Below are positions 32,913 through 41,880 of a stretch of 64,000 nt of DNA, in pieces. Under the pieces are notes generated by a model that ran no database searches, was not told the origin of the DNA, and was given only the letters and a program-made list of their open reading frames with translations. The stretch is from RYN-230 sp963768945. Lineage in GTDB: Bacteria > Actinomycetota > Actinomycetes > Streptosporangiales > Streptosporangiaceae. Every line of letters starts with the position of its first letter. Position 1 is the first letter of the stretch. Location of the stretch: the NCBI GenBank assembly GCA_963768945.1, contig CAVYJW010000003.1:744001-808000 (forward strand). The letters are read 5' to 3'. The translations under genes and the position numbers were made by a program.

Positions 32913-34105
32913 GCGGTGCTGTCCTCCCGGGTATCAGGGGCGGCGAGCCAGGCCCGGACCTCCGCGCCATGCTCGTCGAGCTTAGGCGGGGGGAGGTCAT
33001 AGCGCGGCGGGGTGCGCGAGAAGGTCAGCGGGTTCCGGACGCCGGGCATGCTGTTGCCTGGCGGTCCGGCCACCACGACCGGCTCCAGGCCGACCTCGGC
33101 CGCGAAGGCCACGCCCCCGTCCACGGTGTTGATCGGCCCGCACGGCACGCCCGCGGCGATCAGCTCGTCGAACCATTCCTTGGCCGTCTTCCTAGCCAGC
33201 TGCGCGGCCAGCAGCGGCCTGAGCTCGTCCCGGTTCGCGGTCCGGCCCTCGTTGCGGGCGAACTTCGGGTCCTGGGCCAGTTCCGGGGCCCCGATCACCT
33301 GGCACAGCCGGACGAACTGGGTGTCGTTCCCGGCGGTGACGATCAGCTCCCCGTCCCCGGTGGGCAGCGGTTCGTAGGGGAACAGGCTGGGGTGCGCGTT
33401 GCCCATCCGGAACGGGACCACCCCGCCGGTCACCCAGGCGCTGCTCTGGTTGACCATCCCGGACAGCGCCGAGGACAGCAGGTTGGCCTCCACGTGCTGT
33501 CCGGTGCCGGTGGCGGCGCGGTGATGCAGCGCGGCCACGATGCCAATCGCGGTGTGCAGCCCGGCGATCACGTCGAACACCGAGATCCCGGCGCGGAACG
33601 GCGGCCCCGCGGGGTCGCCGGTCAGGCTCATCAGCCCCGACATGGCCTGCACCATGAGGTCGTAGCCCGGCAGGTCCCTGCCGCCGCCCGAGCCGAACCC
33701 GCTGATCGAGGCGTAGACGATGCCCGGGTTCGCCGCGCTGACCGACTCGTAGTCCAGCCCGTAGCGGTCCAGCCCGCCGGGCTTGAAGTTCTGCACGAAC
33801 ACGTCCGCGCGGCGGGCCAGTTCCCGCGCGGCGGCCAGGTCGGCCTGGTCTTTCAGGTTCAGCACGACCGAGCGCTTGTTCCGGTTGATGGCCAGGAAGT
33901 ACGTGGATACGCCGTCCGCGGTCACCGGTGGCACCCACTGCCGGGTGTCGTCGCCGCCCGGGCTCTCCACCTTGATCACGTTGGCGCCGAGGTCGGCCAG
34001 CAGCATGGTGCAGTACGGGCCGGCCAGCACCCGGGAGAAGTCGGCGACCAGCACGCCGGACAGCGGTCCGGCGGGCGCGTCGGGGATCGGGTCTGGCTGG
34101 GTCAT
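32909..34105 (-). CDS. CaiB/BaiF class III CoA-transferase
   Basis: 398 residues. Typical segments: LSGVLVADFSRVLAGPYCTM, LGANVIKVESPGGDDTRQW, FLAINRNKRSVVLNLK, PGIVYASISGFG and GYDLMVQAMSGLMSLTG. These enzymes move CoA between carboxylic acids, often to activate a substrate for the next step. Translational coupling to the citryl-CoA-lyase-like gene implies its product is that enzyme's substrate. It is the first gene of the minus-strand operon. The upstream region holds repeated TGTCCG/CGGACA sites. Confidence 0.9.
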   Translation of the reverse strand: MTQPDPIPDAPAGPLSGVLVADFSRVLAGPYCTMLLADLGANVIKVESPGGDDTRQWVPPVTADGVSTYFLAINRNKRSVVLNLKDQADLAAARELARRADVFVQNFKPGGLDRYGLDYESVSAANPGIVYASISGFGSGGGRDLPGYDLMVQAMSGLMSLTGDPAGPPFRAGISVFDVIAGLHTAIGIVAALHHRAATGTGQHVEANLLSSALSGMVNQSSAWVTGGVVPFRMGNAHPSLFPYEPLPTGDGELIVTAGNDTQFVRLCQVIGAPELAQDPKFARNEGRTANRDELRPLLAAQLARKTAKEWFDELIAAGVPCGPINTVDGGVAFAAEVGLEPVVVAGPPGNSMPGVRNPLTFSRTPPRYDLPPPKLDEHGAEVRAWLAAPDTREDSTA

Positions 34106-34123
34106 CGGCGCTGGCTCCGCTCC

Positions 34124-34650
34124 TGTCCGCTCATCCGGTCTGCCCCGGACGGTCCGTTATTGTTGCTGGTCGTTGACCTGCGATTATCCGGCTGTCCGCT
34201 GAACGGACACTTGTCCGGCGACCTGCAGTCTGCTGGCGGCCGTGCCGGCTGTCAAGGCACCCGGCGGCGGCACGGTGACGTGCGGCGCCGACTAGTACGT
34301 GCCCAGTCTGCGCCCGCCGCGGGCCGCGGGCTGCAGTAGGGACCGGTATCCGGCGGGCGGGTCTGCGAGTATCCGGCGGGCGGGTCTGCGAGCTGGTGGC
34401 CCGGCGGGCCATGCGGATCTCCCTGGGCGGGCCGGTAGCGGCGCCCGGTAGCGGGCGCCGGCGCCGGGCTGGGGGTGTAGGCGGGGTCCGCCGGGAACGA
34501 CTGTAGCGTGCCCTGGCCAGGCATTCCGTATCCCGGACAGCGGCACATCCTGCGCATCCGCCGCGCCCGTCATCCGAGCCTTGACATCGGTCCGGGAACC
34601 AGCCACGCTTCCGGACTAGCCCCTGCAGCCGTTCTGCGGACAGCTGTCCG
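34124..34650. promoter_or_regulatory. Intergenic region with seven TGTCCG/CGGACA half-sites
   Basis: This 597-bp gap separates the divergent CoA-transferase (34105) and amidohydrolase (34703) genes and holds no gene. TGTCCG or CGGACA occurs at 34124, 34193, 34204, 34212, 34534, 34637 and 34645. Two sets form palindromes: TGTCCGCTGAACGGACA (34193-34209) and CGGACAGCTGTCCG (34637-34650, perfect). CGGACGGTCCG at 34146-34156 is related. A 22-bp tandem pair (CCGGCGGGCGGGTCTGCGAG) lies near 34350-34395. The half-sites are probably operators for a regulator of both flanking operons. Confidence 0.6.
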
Positions 34651-34702
34651 TGACCTGCCCAGATCTGCCGAGAGCCTGCCCGCCTCGAAGTGGAGGTCCG
34701 CG

Positions 34703-36151
34703 ATGACCCTGGTGTTCCGGAACGCGACGGTGCTGACCATGGACGACGCGCACACCGTGCACCACGGCGGCGACGTGCTGGTCGCCGGGGAGCGGATCGA
34801 GGCCGTGGGGCCGCACCTGGAGGTGCCCGAAGGCACCACCGAGATCGACGCGTCCGGCGGCATCGTGATGCCCGGCATGATCGACACCCACCGGCACATG
34901 TGGCAGACCGCGATGCGCGGGTACGGCGCGGACTGGACCCTCACCCAGTACTTCGTCTGGTACTACCTTCAGTGGGGCAAGACGTTCCGGCCGCAGGACA
35001 TCTACGCGGGCAACCTGCTGTCCGGCCTGGAGGCCCTCGACGCGGGCGTCACCACCACGGTCGACTGGTCGCACGGGCTGCAGACCGTGGATCACGCCGA
35101 GGCCGCCGTGGCGGCCCTCACCGAGGTGCCCGGCCGGTTCGTGCTGGCCTACGGCAACATCCAGCAGGGCCCCTGGGAGTGGTCCGCCGCCCCCGAATTC
35201 CGCGACTTCGTCAGCCACCACTTCTCCTCCGCCAGCGACATGCTCGGCTTCCAGATGGCCTTCGACGTGACCGGCGATCCGGCGTTCCCGGAGAAGGCCG
35301 CGTTCGAGGTGGCCCGGGAGCTGGGCGTGCCCGTCACCACCCACGCCGGGGTCTGGGGCGCGACCAACGACGACGGGATCCGGCTCATGCACGAGCACGG
35401 GTTCATGACCCCGTCCACCATCTACGTGCACGCGGCCACCCTGACCCGGGACTCCTACCACCGGATCGCCGCCACCGGCGGCACCGCCTCGGTGTCCACC
35501 GAGAGCGAGCAGAGCGCGGGCCAGGGCTACCCGCCCACCTGGCAGCTGCGCGAGCACGACATCCCGGTCTCGCTGTCCATGGACACCAGCGTGTGGTGGA
35601 GCGGCGACCTGTTCTCGGCCATGCGGGCCACGCTGGGCGCGGACCGCTCCCGCGAGCACCTGGAAGCACACGGCCGCCAGGAGACCGTCACCCACTGCCA
35701 CCTGCGCGCCGAGGACGTGGTCGACTGGGCCACCCGCGGCGGGGCCAGGGCCCTCGGCCTGGATTCGGTCGTGGGCAGCCTGGAGCGCGGCAAGAAGGCC
35801 GACATCGTGCTGATCAAGAACGACGCCTCACCCGTCATGTTCCCCGTGCTCAACCCCTACGGTCACGTGGCCTTCCAGGCTCAGCGCGGCGACGTGCACA
35901 CGGTGCTGGTGAACGGCCAGGTGGTCAAGTCCGCGCACCGGCTGGCCGGCGGCGGCCTCGCCAGGGCCCGCCAGGTGGTGGACGAGACCGTCGGGTACCT
36001 GCAGGGCCAGCTGGGGCCGGAAGCGTGGGCCGAGGGCATGCACCCGGAGATCCCCGAGACCAAGGTGCTCGACAACCCCTACACCTACACCAAGTGGGAC
36101 GCGGGCTCCGCGCAGTGGAAGGGCGGCGCCGGCCCCGACCGGGACAGCTAA
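34703..36151 (+). CDS. Metal-dependent amidohydrolase/deaminase (TrzN/SsnA-like)
   Basis: 482 residues. N-terminal strand region FRNATVLTMDDAHTVHHGGD, then metal ligands H63 and H65 in MIDTHRHMW, a His in VTTHAGVWG, and Asp in SMDTSVWW. The C-terminal GSLERGKKADIVLIKNDA is usual for cyclic amidohydrolases. Relatives deaminate or dechlorinate purine- and triazine-like rings or open lactones. It faces the ring-cleavage operon across a shared regulatory region and may feed the same pathway. GGAGG eight bases upstream supports the ATG at 34703. Confidence 0.87.
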   Translation: MTLVFRNATVLTMDDAHTVHHGGDVLVAGERIEAVGPHLEVPEGTTEIDASGGIVMPGMIDTHRHMWQTAMRGYGADWTLTQYFVWYYLQWGKTFRPQDIYAGNLLSGLEALDAGVTTTVDWSHGLQTVDHAEAAVAALTEVPGRFVLAYGNIQQGPWEWSAAPEFRDFVSHHFSSASDMLGFQMAFDVTGDPAFPEKAAFEVARELGVPVTTHAGVWGATNDDGIRLMHEHGFMTPSTIYVHAATLTRDSYHRIAATGGTASVSTESEQSAGQGYPPTWQLREHDIPVSLSMDTSVWWSGDLFSAMRATLGADRSREHLEAHGRQETVTHCHLRAEDVVDWATRGGARALGLDSVVGSLERGKKADIVLIKNDASPVMFPVLNPYGHVAFQAQRGDVHTVLVNGQVVKSAHRLAGGGLARARQVVDETVGYLQGQLGPEAWAEGMHPEIPETKVLDNPYTYTKWDAGSAQWKGGAGPDRDS

Positions 36152-36184
36152 CGGTCTTGGCAGATGGCATCTAAACCGTCGGTG

Positions 36185-36235
36185 GCCCACCCTTCTGTCC
36201 GCCCACCCTTCTCTGTCCGGCCCACCCTTCGCGGG
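36185..36235. repeat. Three degenerate GCCCACCCTTCT repeats
   Basis: Units begin at 36185, 36201 and 36220, each starting GCCCACCCTTC with variable 3' ends (TGTCC, TCTGTCCG, GCGGG). They lie between the amidohydrolase stop and the phosphoesterase start. Confidence 0.7.
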
Positions 36236-36313
36236 TGAGGTAACGGGGTAGAACGTGGGGAGGAATGCCGTGGCGTCTGGCCAGCAGGACGTCACGCTGA
36301 AGGGCCGTGGCAC

Positions 36314-37882
36314 ATGATGGCAGATCGGGGCAAGGACCACGCGCTTGACCACGTGGTCGTGATCATGTTCGAGAACCGCTCGTTCGACAATCTGCTCGGC
36401 CGCCTGTATCAGCCGGGCGAGGTCGGGTTCTTCGAGGGCGTGATCGGCAAGGAACTCAGTAACCCGATCCCGGAATGGGCCGAGGACGGGGCAGACCGGA
36501 AAGTCGTGCCCTACGGGGTGGCGACGCACATGGACACCCCGAACCCCGATCCGGGCGAGGAGTACCCGCACACCAACACCCAGGTGTTCGGGACCATCGA
36601 CCCGCCCGGCAATCGCGGCGTGCTGAGCGAGAAGATGAGCGCTCCTTACAACGCGCCCGCGTCCGGGCAGCAGCCGACGATGGACGGGTTCGTCGCCGAC
36701 TACATCAGCGCGTTCACCGCAGAGATGGGCCGCCAGCCCAAATACGACGAGTACGCCCAGATCATGACGGGGTACACGCCCGAGCAGATGCCCGTCCTGT
36801 CGGCGCTCGCCAGGGGCTTCGCCACCTTCGACCACTGGTTCTGTGAAGTGCCGTCGCAGACCTTCACCAACAGGTCCTTCTTCCACGCCGCCAGCTCATC
36901 GGGTTACGTCATCAACACGTCTCCGCCCGAGTCGTTCCCGGTGCACAACACCGCCGAGACCATCTTCGAGCGGCTCGAAGCGGCAGGCCAGACCTGGCGG
37001 GTCTATTGCGATCAGCCCAGCGGCATCTCCTTCACCGGCCTGATCCACGCCTCCCGGCTCCGCGGCCGGTTCGCCACCAATTTCCTGACCACCGACCAGT
37101 TCCTCGAAGACGCCGCGAACGGGGACCTGCCCGCCTACTCGTTCATCGAGCCAAACTTCACCCACGGTCACAACGACATGCACCCGGCGTTCAACGCCCT
37201 GGCACCCGGTCTGGCCTTCGACGGGCCATCGTCCCTGATCGGCGGCGAAGCCCTGCTGGCCAAGATCTACAACGCCATCCGGTCCTCGTCGTCCCCTACC
37301 GGGTCGAACGCCTACAACACGCTGCTCATGGTCAACTTCGACGAGGCAGGCGGCACCTACGACCACGTCCCGCCGCCACCAGCACCGCCCCCCGACCCGT
37401 CCGCCCCGCGCGGCCAGATGGGCTTTGCCTTCGACCGTTCCGGCGTCCGCGTGCCTGCCATCGCCATCTCGCCATGGATCCCGGAACAGGCCGTCATCAA
37501 TGACGAGTACCGCCACACCTCGGTCATTGCCACCATCTGCAAACGCTGGTCCCTCCCGCCGCTCACCGCCCGCGATGCCGCCGCCCGCGACATCTCGCCG
37601 GTCCTCAGCCTCGCCAATCCCCGAGCACCTGAAGACTGGCCCGAACTCAAGGTGCGGCCCGTGCCCGCGTTCGACACAGCAGTGCTGCCCCTGGATGCCC
37701 CACTCCGTCCCCTGCCCAGGTCGGCCCTTTTCGCGCTCCTGGCGCTCGGGAAAGGACTCGGCTTCGCCGTCCCCGACATCAGCCAGGACGACGACATCAG
37801 CGGCCGCCATGGTCTCGCCATAGTCGGGGAAGTGTTCGGTGATATGTTCCCCCGTCTCCGCCCACCGCTGCCAGGCACGTAG
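36314..37882 (+). CDS. Phospholipase C/acid phosphatase-like phosphoesterase, no signal peptide
   Basis: 522 residues of the phosphoesterase (alkaline-phosphatase superfamily) family that includes PlcA-D and AcpA. Features in order: HVVVIMFENRSFDNLLGRL with the first metal-site residues, CEVPSQTFTNRSFFHAASSS, SFIEPNFTHGHNDMHP, LLMVNFDEAGGTYDHVPPPP, and ISPWIPEQAVINDEYRHTSV. Most relatives are exported by Tat, but this N-terminus (MMADRGKDHALDHV) has no signal sequence, so it may be cytoplasmic. Substrate unknown. It is alone, about 120 bp before a LuxR-type regulator. Confidence 0.85.
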   Translation: MMADRGKDHALDHVVVIMFENRSFDNLLGRLYQPGEVGFFEGVIGKELSNPIPEWAEDGADRKVVPYGVATHMDTPNPDPGEEYPHTNTQVFGTIDPPGNRGVLSEKMSAPYNAPASGQQPTMDGFVADYISAFTAEMGRQPKYDEYAQIMTGYTPEQMPVLSALARGFATFDHWFCEVPSQTFTNRSFFHAASSSGYVINTSPPESFPVHNTAETIFERLEAAGQTWRVYCDQPSGISFTGLIHASRLRGRFATNFLTTDQFLEDAANGDLPAYSFIEPNFTHGHNDMHPAFNALAPGLAFDGPSSLIGGEALLAKIYNAIRSSSSPTGSNAYNTLLMVNFDEAGGTYDHVPPPPAPPPDPSAPRGQMGFAFDRSGVRVPAIAISPWIPEQAVINDEYRHTSVIATICKRWSLPPLTARDAAARDISPVLSLANPRAPEDWPELKVRPVPAFDTAVLPLDAPLRPLPRSALFALLALGKGLGFAVPDISQDDDISGRHGLAIVGEVFGDMFPRLRPPLPGT

Positions 37883-38003
37883 TTGCCGGGACGGGCTCAG
37901 CTTGGTTGACTCTTTACCTGTGGGGGTTTCGCTCTTCCGAGGACAAGTGTTTGCGCCGCGGTCACTGAGGCGGATGTATCTCGTGGCCCGGAGTTGCTGA
38001 ATC

Positions 38004-40862
38004 ATGGCCGGGGGCACGGTCGATGACGGCGAGGGGGACGCGGCCTTTACAGGCGCGGAATCGCCAGCAGCCCGGACTGAGCCGGGCGCTATGGTGGGTC
38101 GCGCCGCTGATTGCCGGGCGCTGGAAGGCCTGGTGCAGGCGGTCAGCCGGGGGCTGAGCCGATCAATGGTCATCGTCGGCGAGCCCGGCATCGGGAAGAC
38201 CAGTCTGTTGCAGTACGCGGCGCGCGCCGCCGGCGGCCTGCGGGCGGTGAGCATTGCCGGGGTGGAATCAGAGCTGCGGCTGGGCTTCGCCGCGGTTCAC
38301 CGCATGCTGGTTCCGTACTCCGACCGGATCGGCACGCTGCCTGCCCCGCAGCGCGATGCGCTGTGTTCGGCGTTCGGCCTCGCCGCCGGGCCGCCGGCGG
38401 ACCTGTTCCTGGTCGGCCTCGGTGCGCTGACACTGTTCGCGGAGGTTGCGGCTGAGCAGCCGCTGATCTGGCTGGTTGACGACGCGCAATGGCTCGACCG
38501 GGAGTCGCTTGAAGTGCTCGGCTTCGTCGGGCGGCGCCTCTATGCGGACAGCATCGGCCTGTTGTTCGGGGCCCGGGAGCCCTCGCCGGGGCTGACGGCG
38601 CTCGACGGACTGCCTGCCCGCCACCTCGGTGGGCTCGAACCTGCCGCAGCCCGCGCCTTGCTTGCCACGACCGTCTCGGGGCCGCTCAACGCCCGGGTGG
38701 CCGCACGGATCATCACCGAGACGGGCGGTAACCCGCTTGCGTTGCTGGAGGTCGCCAGGCTGCTCAGGCCAGACCAGCTGGCAGGCCGGTCTCCGCTGCC
38801 GCAGCGGTTGCCGGTCGGCCGCCGCATGCAGGGGCACTTCCTGCGCCAGGTGAAGATGCTGCCGGCCGACACAGGTTCATTGCTGCTGCTCGCCTCCGCG
38901 GCGTCGAACGGGGATCCCGGAGCGCTGTGGCGGGCAGCGGCCCGGCTCGGCCTGGGACCAGACGCCGCCGAACCCGCGGTGGCGCAGGACATCGTCTCGC
39001 TCGAGCCACGGGTGGCGTTCCGGCATCCGCTGATCCGCTCCGCCGTCTACGAGGGCGCCCGCCCAGGTGACCGGCGTAAGATCCACGACGCCCTGGCGAG
39101 CATCGCAGAACGCGACGGCTACCCGGACCAGGCGGCATGGCATCGCGCCGCGGCCGCCGTCGTCCCGGACGCAGACGTCGCCGCCGACCTCGAGCGCTCC
39201 GCCGCGCGAGCGGAACGCCGCGGCGGGTACGTGGCCCAGGCTGCGTTCCTGGCCCGGGCAGCAGAGCTGACCCCCGGCGCGCGCGACCGTGCCGTGCGGC
39301 TCTTCGCCGCTGCCCAGGCCCATCTGGTGGCCGGGGATGGCCCTCTCGCCGAGGCCTCGCTGGACCAGGCGGCGCCCCTGCTGGACGAAGCGGGAATGCA
39401 CGTGGCGGCGCAGCGACTGCGGGCCTCGATCGCCGTGTTCTTCTCCCGGCACAAGGACGCGCCCGCCCTTCTGCTGGGCACCGTGGGTGCCGTTGACCCG
39501 CCCGATGGACCGTTGATCCGCGGGATGCTCTTCGAGGCCATGCAGGCGGCGCTGGTCGCCCGCCAGTACACCTCGGGCACCACACCCGTGGATGTGGCTA
39601 AGGCGGCGCTGCAAGCACCGCGGGACCCGGCCTTGCCGCCGACAGTGACCGACTTGCTGCTCGACGGTTTCGCCACCCGGACCGCCGTCGGCTACGCGCC
39701 GGCGGTCCCGTGGCTGCGCTCCGCGGTCGCGGCTCTCTCTGTGGCTGAACAGACCGCACAGGTCGGCATACCAGCCACCATCCTCGGCTGGTTCGCGGCC
39801 GATGACCTGTGGGATGACCAGGGACGGCAAGCAGCACTCGAGCGCGCCGAGGCCATCCAGCGCCGCCACGGGGCACTGGGCGCGCTGCGGATCACGCTGG
39901 CCGGGCTGACCATGGGCGAGGCCTGGGCTGGGAGACCGGGCGAGGCTGAGGCCCGTTACCTCGAAGCGGCGGAGATCTCGTCGCTGATCGGGGTGCCGGC
40001 ACCGGCGACAACCGGGGTGCTGCTGGAGTTGCGGGCCTGGCAGGGTCGTGAGCAGGAGAGCCGGGCCCTCGCCGAGATGACCGCACAATGGGGCCAGGAC
40101 CGCGGAGCCGCCATACTCGAGGTCTTCGCCCTGATGGGGCTGACCATACTGGAGCTCGGCCTGGGCCGGTACGCCGAGGCGCTCAGCTGGGGCGTGCGCA
40201 TCTACGACGACGACCCGCCCGGCTTCGGCAGCCGCATCCTCCCCGAGATCGTCGAAGCCGCCGCGCGCAGCGGCGAGCACCGGGCCGCACGCGCCGCCCT
40301 CGGCCGCCTGACGGACCGCGCGACGGCCAGCGGGACTCCCTGGGCGCTGGGCATGCTGGCCCGCTCGCGTGCGCTGCTGGCTCACAAAAGTGACGCGGAG
40401 AACTTCTACCGCCAGTCCTTGGCGCACCTGTCCGACACATCGGTTCGCACGGAACTCGCCCGCGCGCATCTGCTCTACGGTGAATGGCTGCGCCGGCAGA
40501 AACGCCGAAGGGATGCCCGGTCGCAGCTGCGGACCGCGTGCGACATGTTTGACGCCATGGGGGCTTCGGCGTTCGCCAGCCGCACCCGAGGCGAGCTGCT
40601 TGCGGCGGGTGACCACCCCCATCAGCCTGCGGAGCGGCCCGGCCCGGACCTGACGCCGCAGGAGGCGCAAGTCGCCCGGCTCGCCGCAGCCGGGGCGACT
40701 AACGCGGAGATCGCAACCCACCTTTTCGTAACCGCCTCCACCGTCGAATACCACCTCAGCAAGGTGTTCCGGAAACTCGGCATCACCTCCCGGCGCCAGC
40801 TCGCCACGGCCGACCCCAGCGTTGACCCCAGCGTGCTCCACACCAAAGAGCCAGCTCACTAG
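38004..40862 (+). CDS. LuxR-family ATPase regulator (LAL), third copy
   Basis: 952 residues. Walker A is VIVGEPGIGKTSLLQYAAR (residues about 57-75), Walker B WLVDDAQWLDRESLE. The middle is TPR-like. The C-terminal LuxR helix-turn-helix starts LTPQEAQVARLAAAGATNAE and continues IATHLFVTASTVEYHLSKVF. Sequence is distant from the tandem pair at 25-30 kb. It probably controls the downstream haloperoxidase-like hydrolases on the same strand. ATG at 38004 is the first in frame after the phosphoesterase. Confidence 0.9.
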   Translation: MAGGTVDDGEGDAAFTGAESPAARTEPGAMVGRAADCRALEGLVQAVSRGLSRSMVIVGEPGIGKTSLLQYAARAAGGLRAVSIAGVESELRLGFAAVHRMLVPYSDRIGTLPAPQRDALCSAFGLAAGPPADLFLVGLGALTLFAEVAAEQPLIWLVDDAQWLDRESLEVLGFVGRRLYADSIGLLFGAREPSPGLTALDGLPARHLGGLEPAAARALLATTVSGPLNARVAARIITETGGNPLALLEVARLLRPDQLAGRSPLPQRLPVGRRMQGHFLRQVKMLPADTGSLLLLASAASNGDPGALWRAAARLGLGPDAAEPAVAQDIVSLEPRVAFRHPLIRSAVYEGARPGDRRKIHDALASIAERDGYPDQAAWHRAAAAVVPDADVAADLERSAARAERRGGYVAQAAFLARAAELTPGARDRAVRLFAAAQAHLVAGDGPLAEASLDQAAPLLDEAGMHVAAQRLRASIAVFFSRHKDAPALLLGTVGAVDPPDGPLIRGMLFEAMQAALVARQYTSGTTPVDVAKAALQAPRDPALPPTVTDLLLDGFATRTAVGYAPAVPWLRSAVAALSVAEQTAQVGIPATILGWFAADDLWDDQGRQAALERAEAIQRRHGALGALRITLAGLTMGEAWAGRPGEAEARYLEAAEISSLIGVPAPATTGVLLELRAWQGREQESRALAEMTAQWGQDRGAAILEVFALMGLTILELGLGRYAEALSWGVRIYDDDPPGFGSRILPEIVEAAARSGEHRAARAALGRLTDRATASGTPWALGMLARSRALLAHKSDAENFYRQSLAHLSDTSVRTELARAHLLYGEWLRRQKRRRDARSQLRTACDMFDAMGASAFASRTRGELLAAGDHPHQPAERPGPDLTPQEAQVARLAAAGATNAEIATHLFVTASTVEYHLSKVFRKLGITSRRQLATADPSVDPSVLHTKEPAH

Positions 40863-40991
40863 GGACTTTCCCGGATTCCGGGGCTGAACGCGCGGTGGTG
40901 TGCTTACCGAGTCCGGGAAACTGCATCGCCTCGCCCCGCGAGGCTCAGCCCCCGTCGCACCTCTTGCGCCGCGCGCAGGGAGGACATCGCC

Positions 40992-41852
40992 ATGCCGTTC
41001 GTTACCGTCGGGCAGGAGAACGCCTCCGACATCAGCCTCTACTACGAGGACCATGGGACCGGGCCGCCTGTCGTGCTGCTGAGCGGCTGGCCGCTCGACA
41101 GCCGTTCCTGGGAGCCCCAGATCCACCCGCTGCTGGAGGCTGGCTATCGCGTCATCAGCTACGACCGGCGCGGGTTCGGGCAGTCCAGCCGGCCGACCGA
41201 AGGGTATGACTTCGGCACCCTCGCCGGCGACCTGGACAAGCTGCTGACCAAGCTCGATCTGCGCGAGGCCACCCTGATCGGCTTCTCGCTGGGCACCGGG
41301 GAGCTGGCCCGTTATATCGGTACCTACGGGACCGGCCGGCTGAAAGGCTGCGTCTTCATCGAGAGCCTCGCGCCATCGTTCGCCAAGTCCGGTGATAACC
41401 CGGACGGGGTTGACCGGGCTGCCGTCGACACGGTCCGGCAGGCCATCCTCGACGACAGGTTCGCATGGCTCACCGGGTTGCTCGGGGACTTCCTCAACCT
41501 CGACGACCTTCTCGGCAAGCGGGTCAGTGAGGAGACGGTGCGCAATGCCTGGAACGCCGGCGCCGCAGCGTCGCCGTGGGCAACGTGGGCGTGCGTGCTC
41601 ACCTGGCTGGACGACTTCTCTGAGGACATCAAGCGGATCGACGTCCCGACGCTGATCCTGCACGGAACGGCCGACCGGATCCTGTCCGTGCAGGGCCAGG
41701 GCCGCCGGATGCACGCCGCCCTGCCGGCCGCGCATTACGTCGAGATCGACGGAGGCCCCCACGTCCTGTGCGTTACCCATGCCCGGGAAGTCAACCGGGA
41801 GCTGCTGACCTTCCTGCGCAGCGGCACTCCCGCCGCCCCGCACGCCGCATAA
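40992..41852 (+). CDS. Alpha/beta hydrolase, cofactor-free haloperoxidase-like (1)
   Basis: 286 residues. Oxyanion segment VVLLSGWPLDSRSWEPQ, nucleophile elbow LIGFSLGTGELARYIG (Ser), acid TLILHGTADRILSV (Asp) and base DGGPHVLCVTHA (His) are all present. Bacterial relatives are esterases or perhydrolases once called non-heme chloroperoxidases. An intact triad suggests activity. It is 28 bp upstream of a related hydrolase on the same strand, and both probably form an operon. The GGGAGG site at 40978 precedes ATG 40992. Confidence 0.88.
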   Translation: MPFVTVGQENASDISLYYEDHGTGPPVVLLSGWPLDSRSWEPQIHPLLEAGYRVISYDRRGFGQSSRPTEGYDFGTLAGDLDKLLTKLDLREATLIGFSLGTGELARYIGTYGTGRLKGCVFIESLAPSFAKSGDNPDGVDRAAVDTVRQAILDDRFAWLTGLLGDFLNLDDLLGKRVSEETVRNAWNAGAAASPWATWACVLTWLDDFSEDIKRIDVPTLILHGTADRILSVQGQGRRMHAALPAAHYVEIDGGPHVLCVTHAREVNRELLTFLRSGTPAAPHAA

Positions 41853-41880
41853 CGCGCTGCACGAGGAAAGGAACCAGGCA

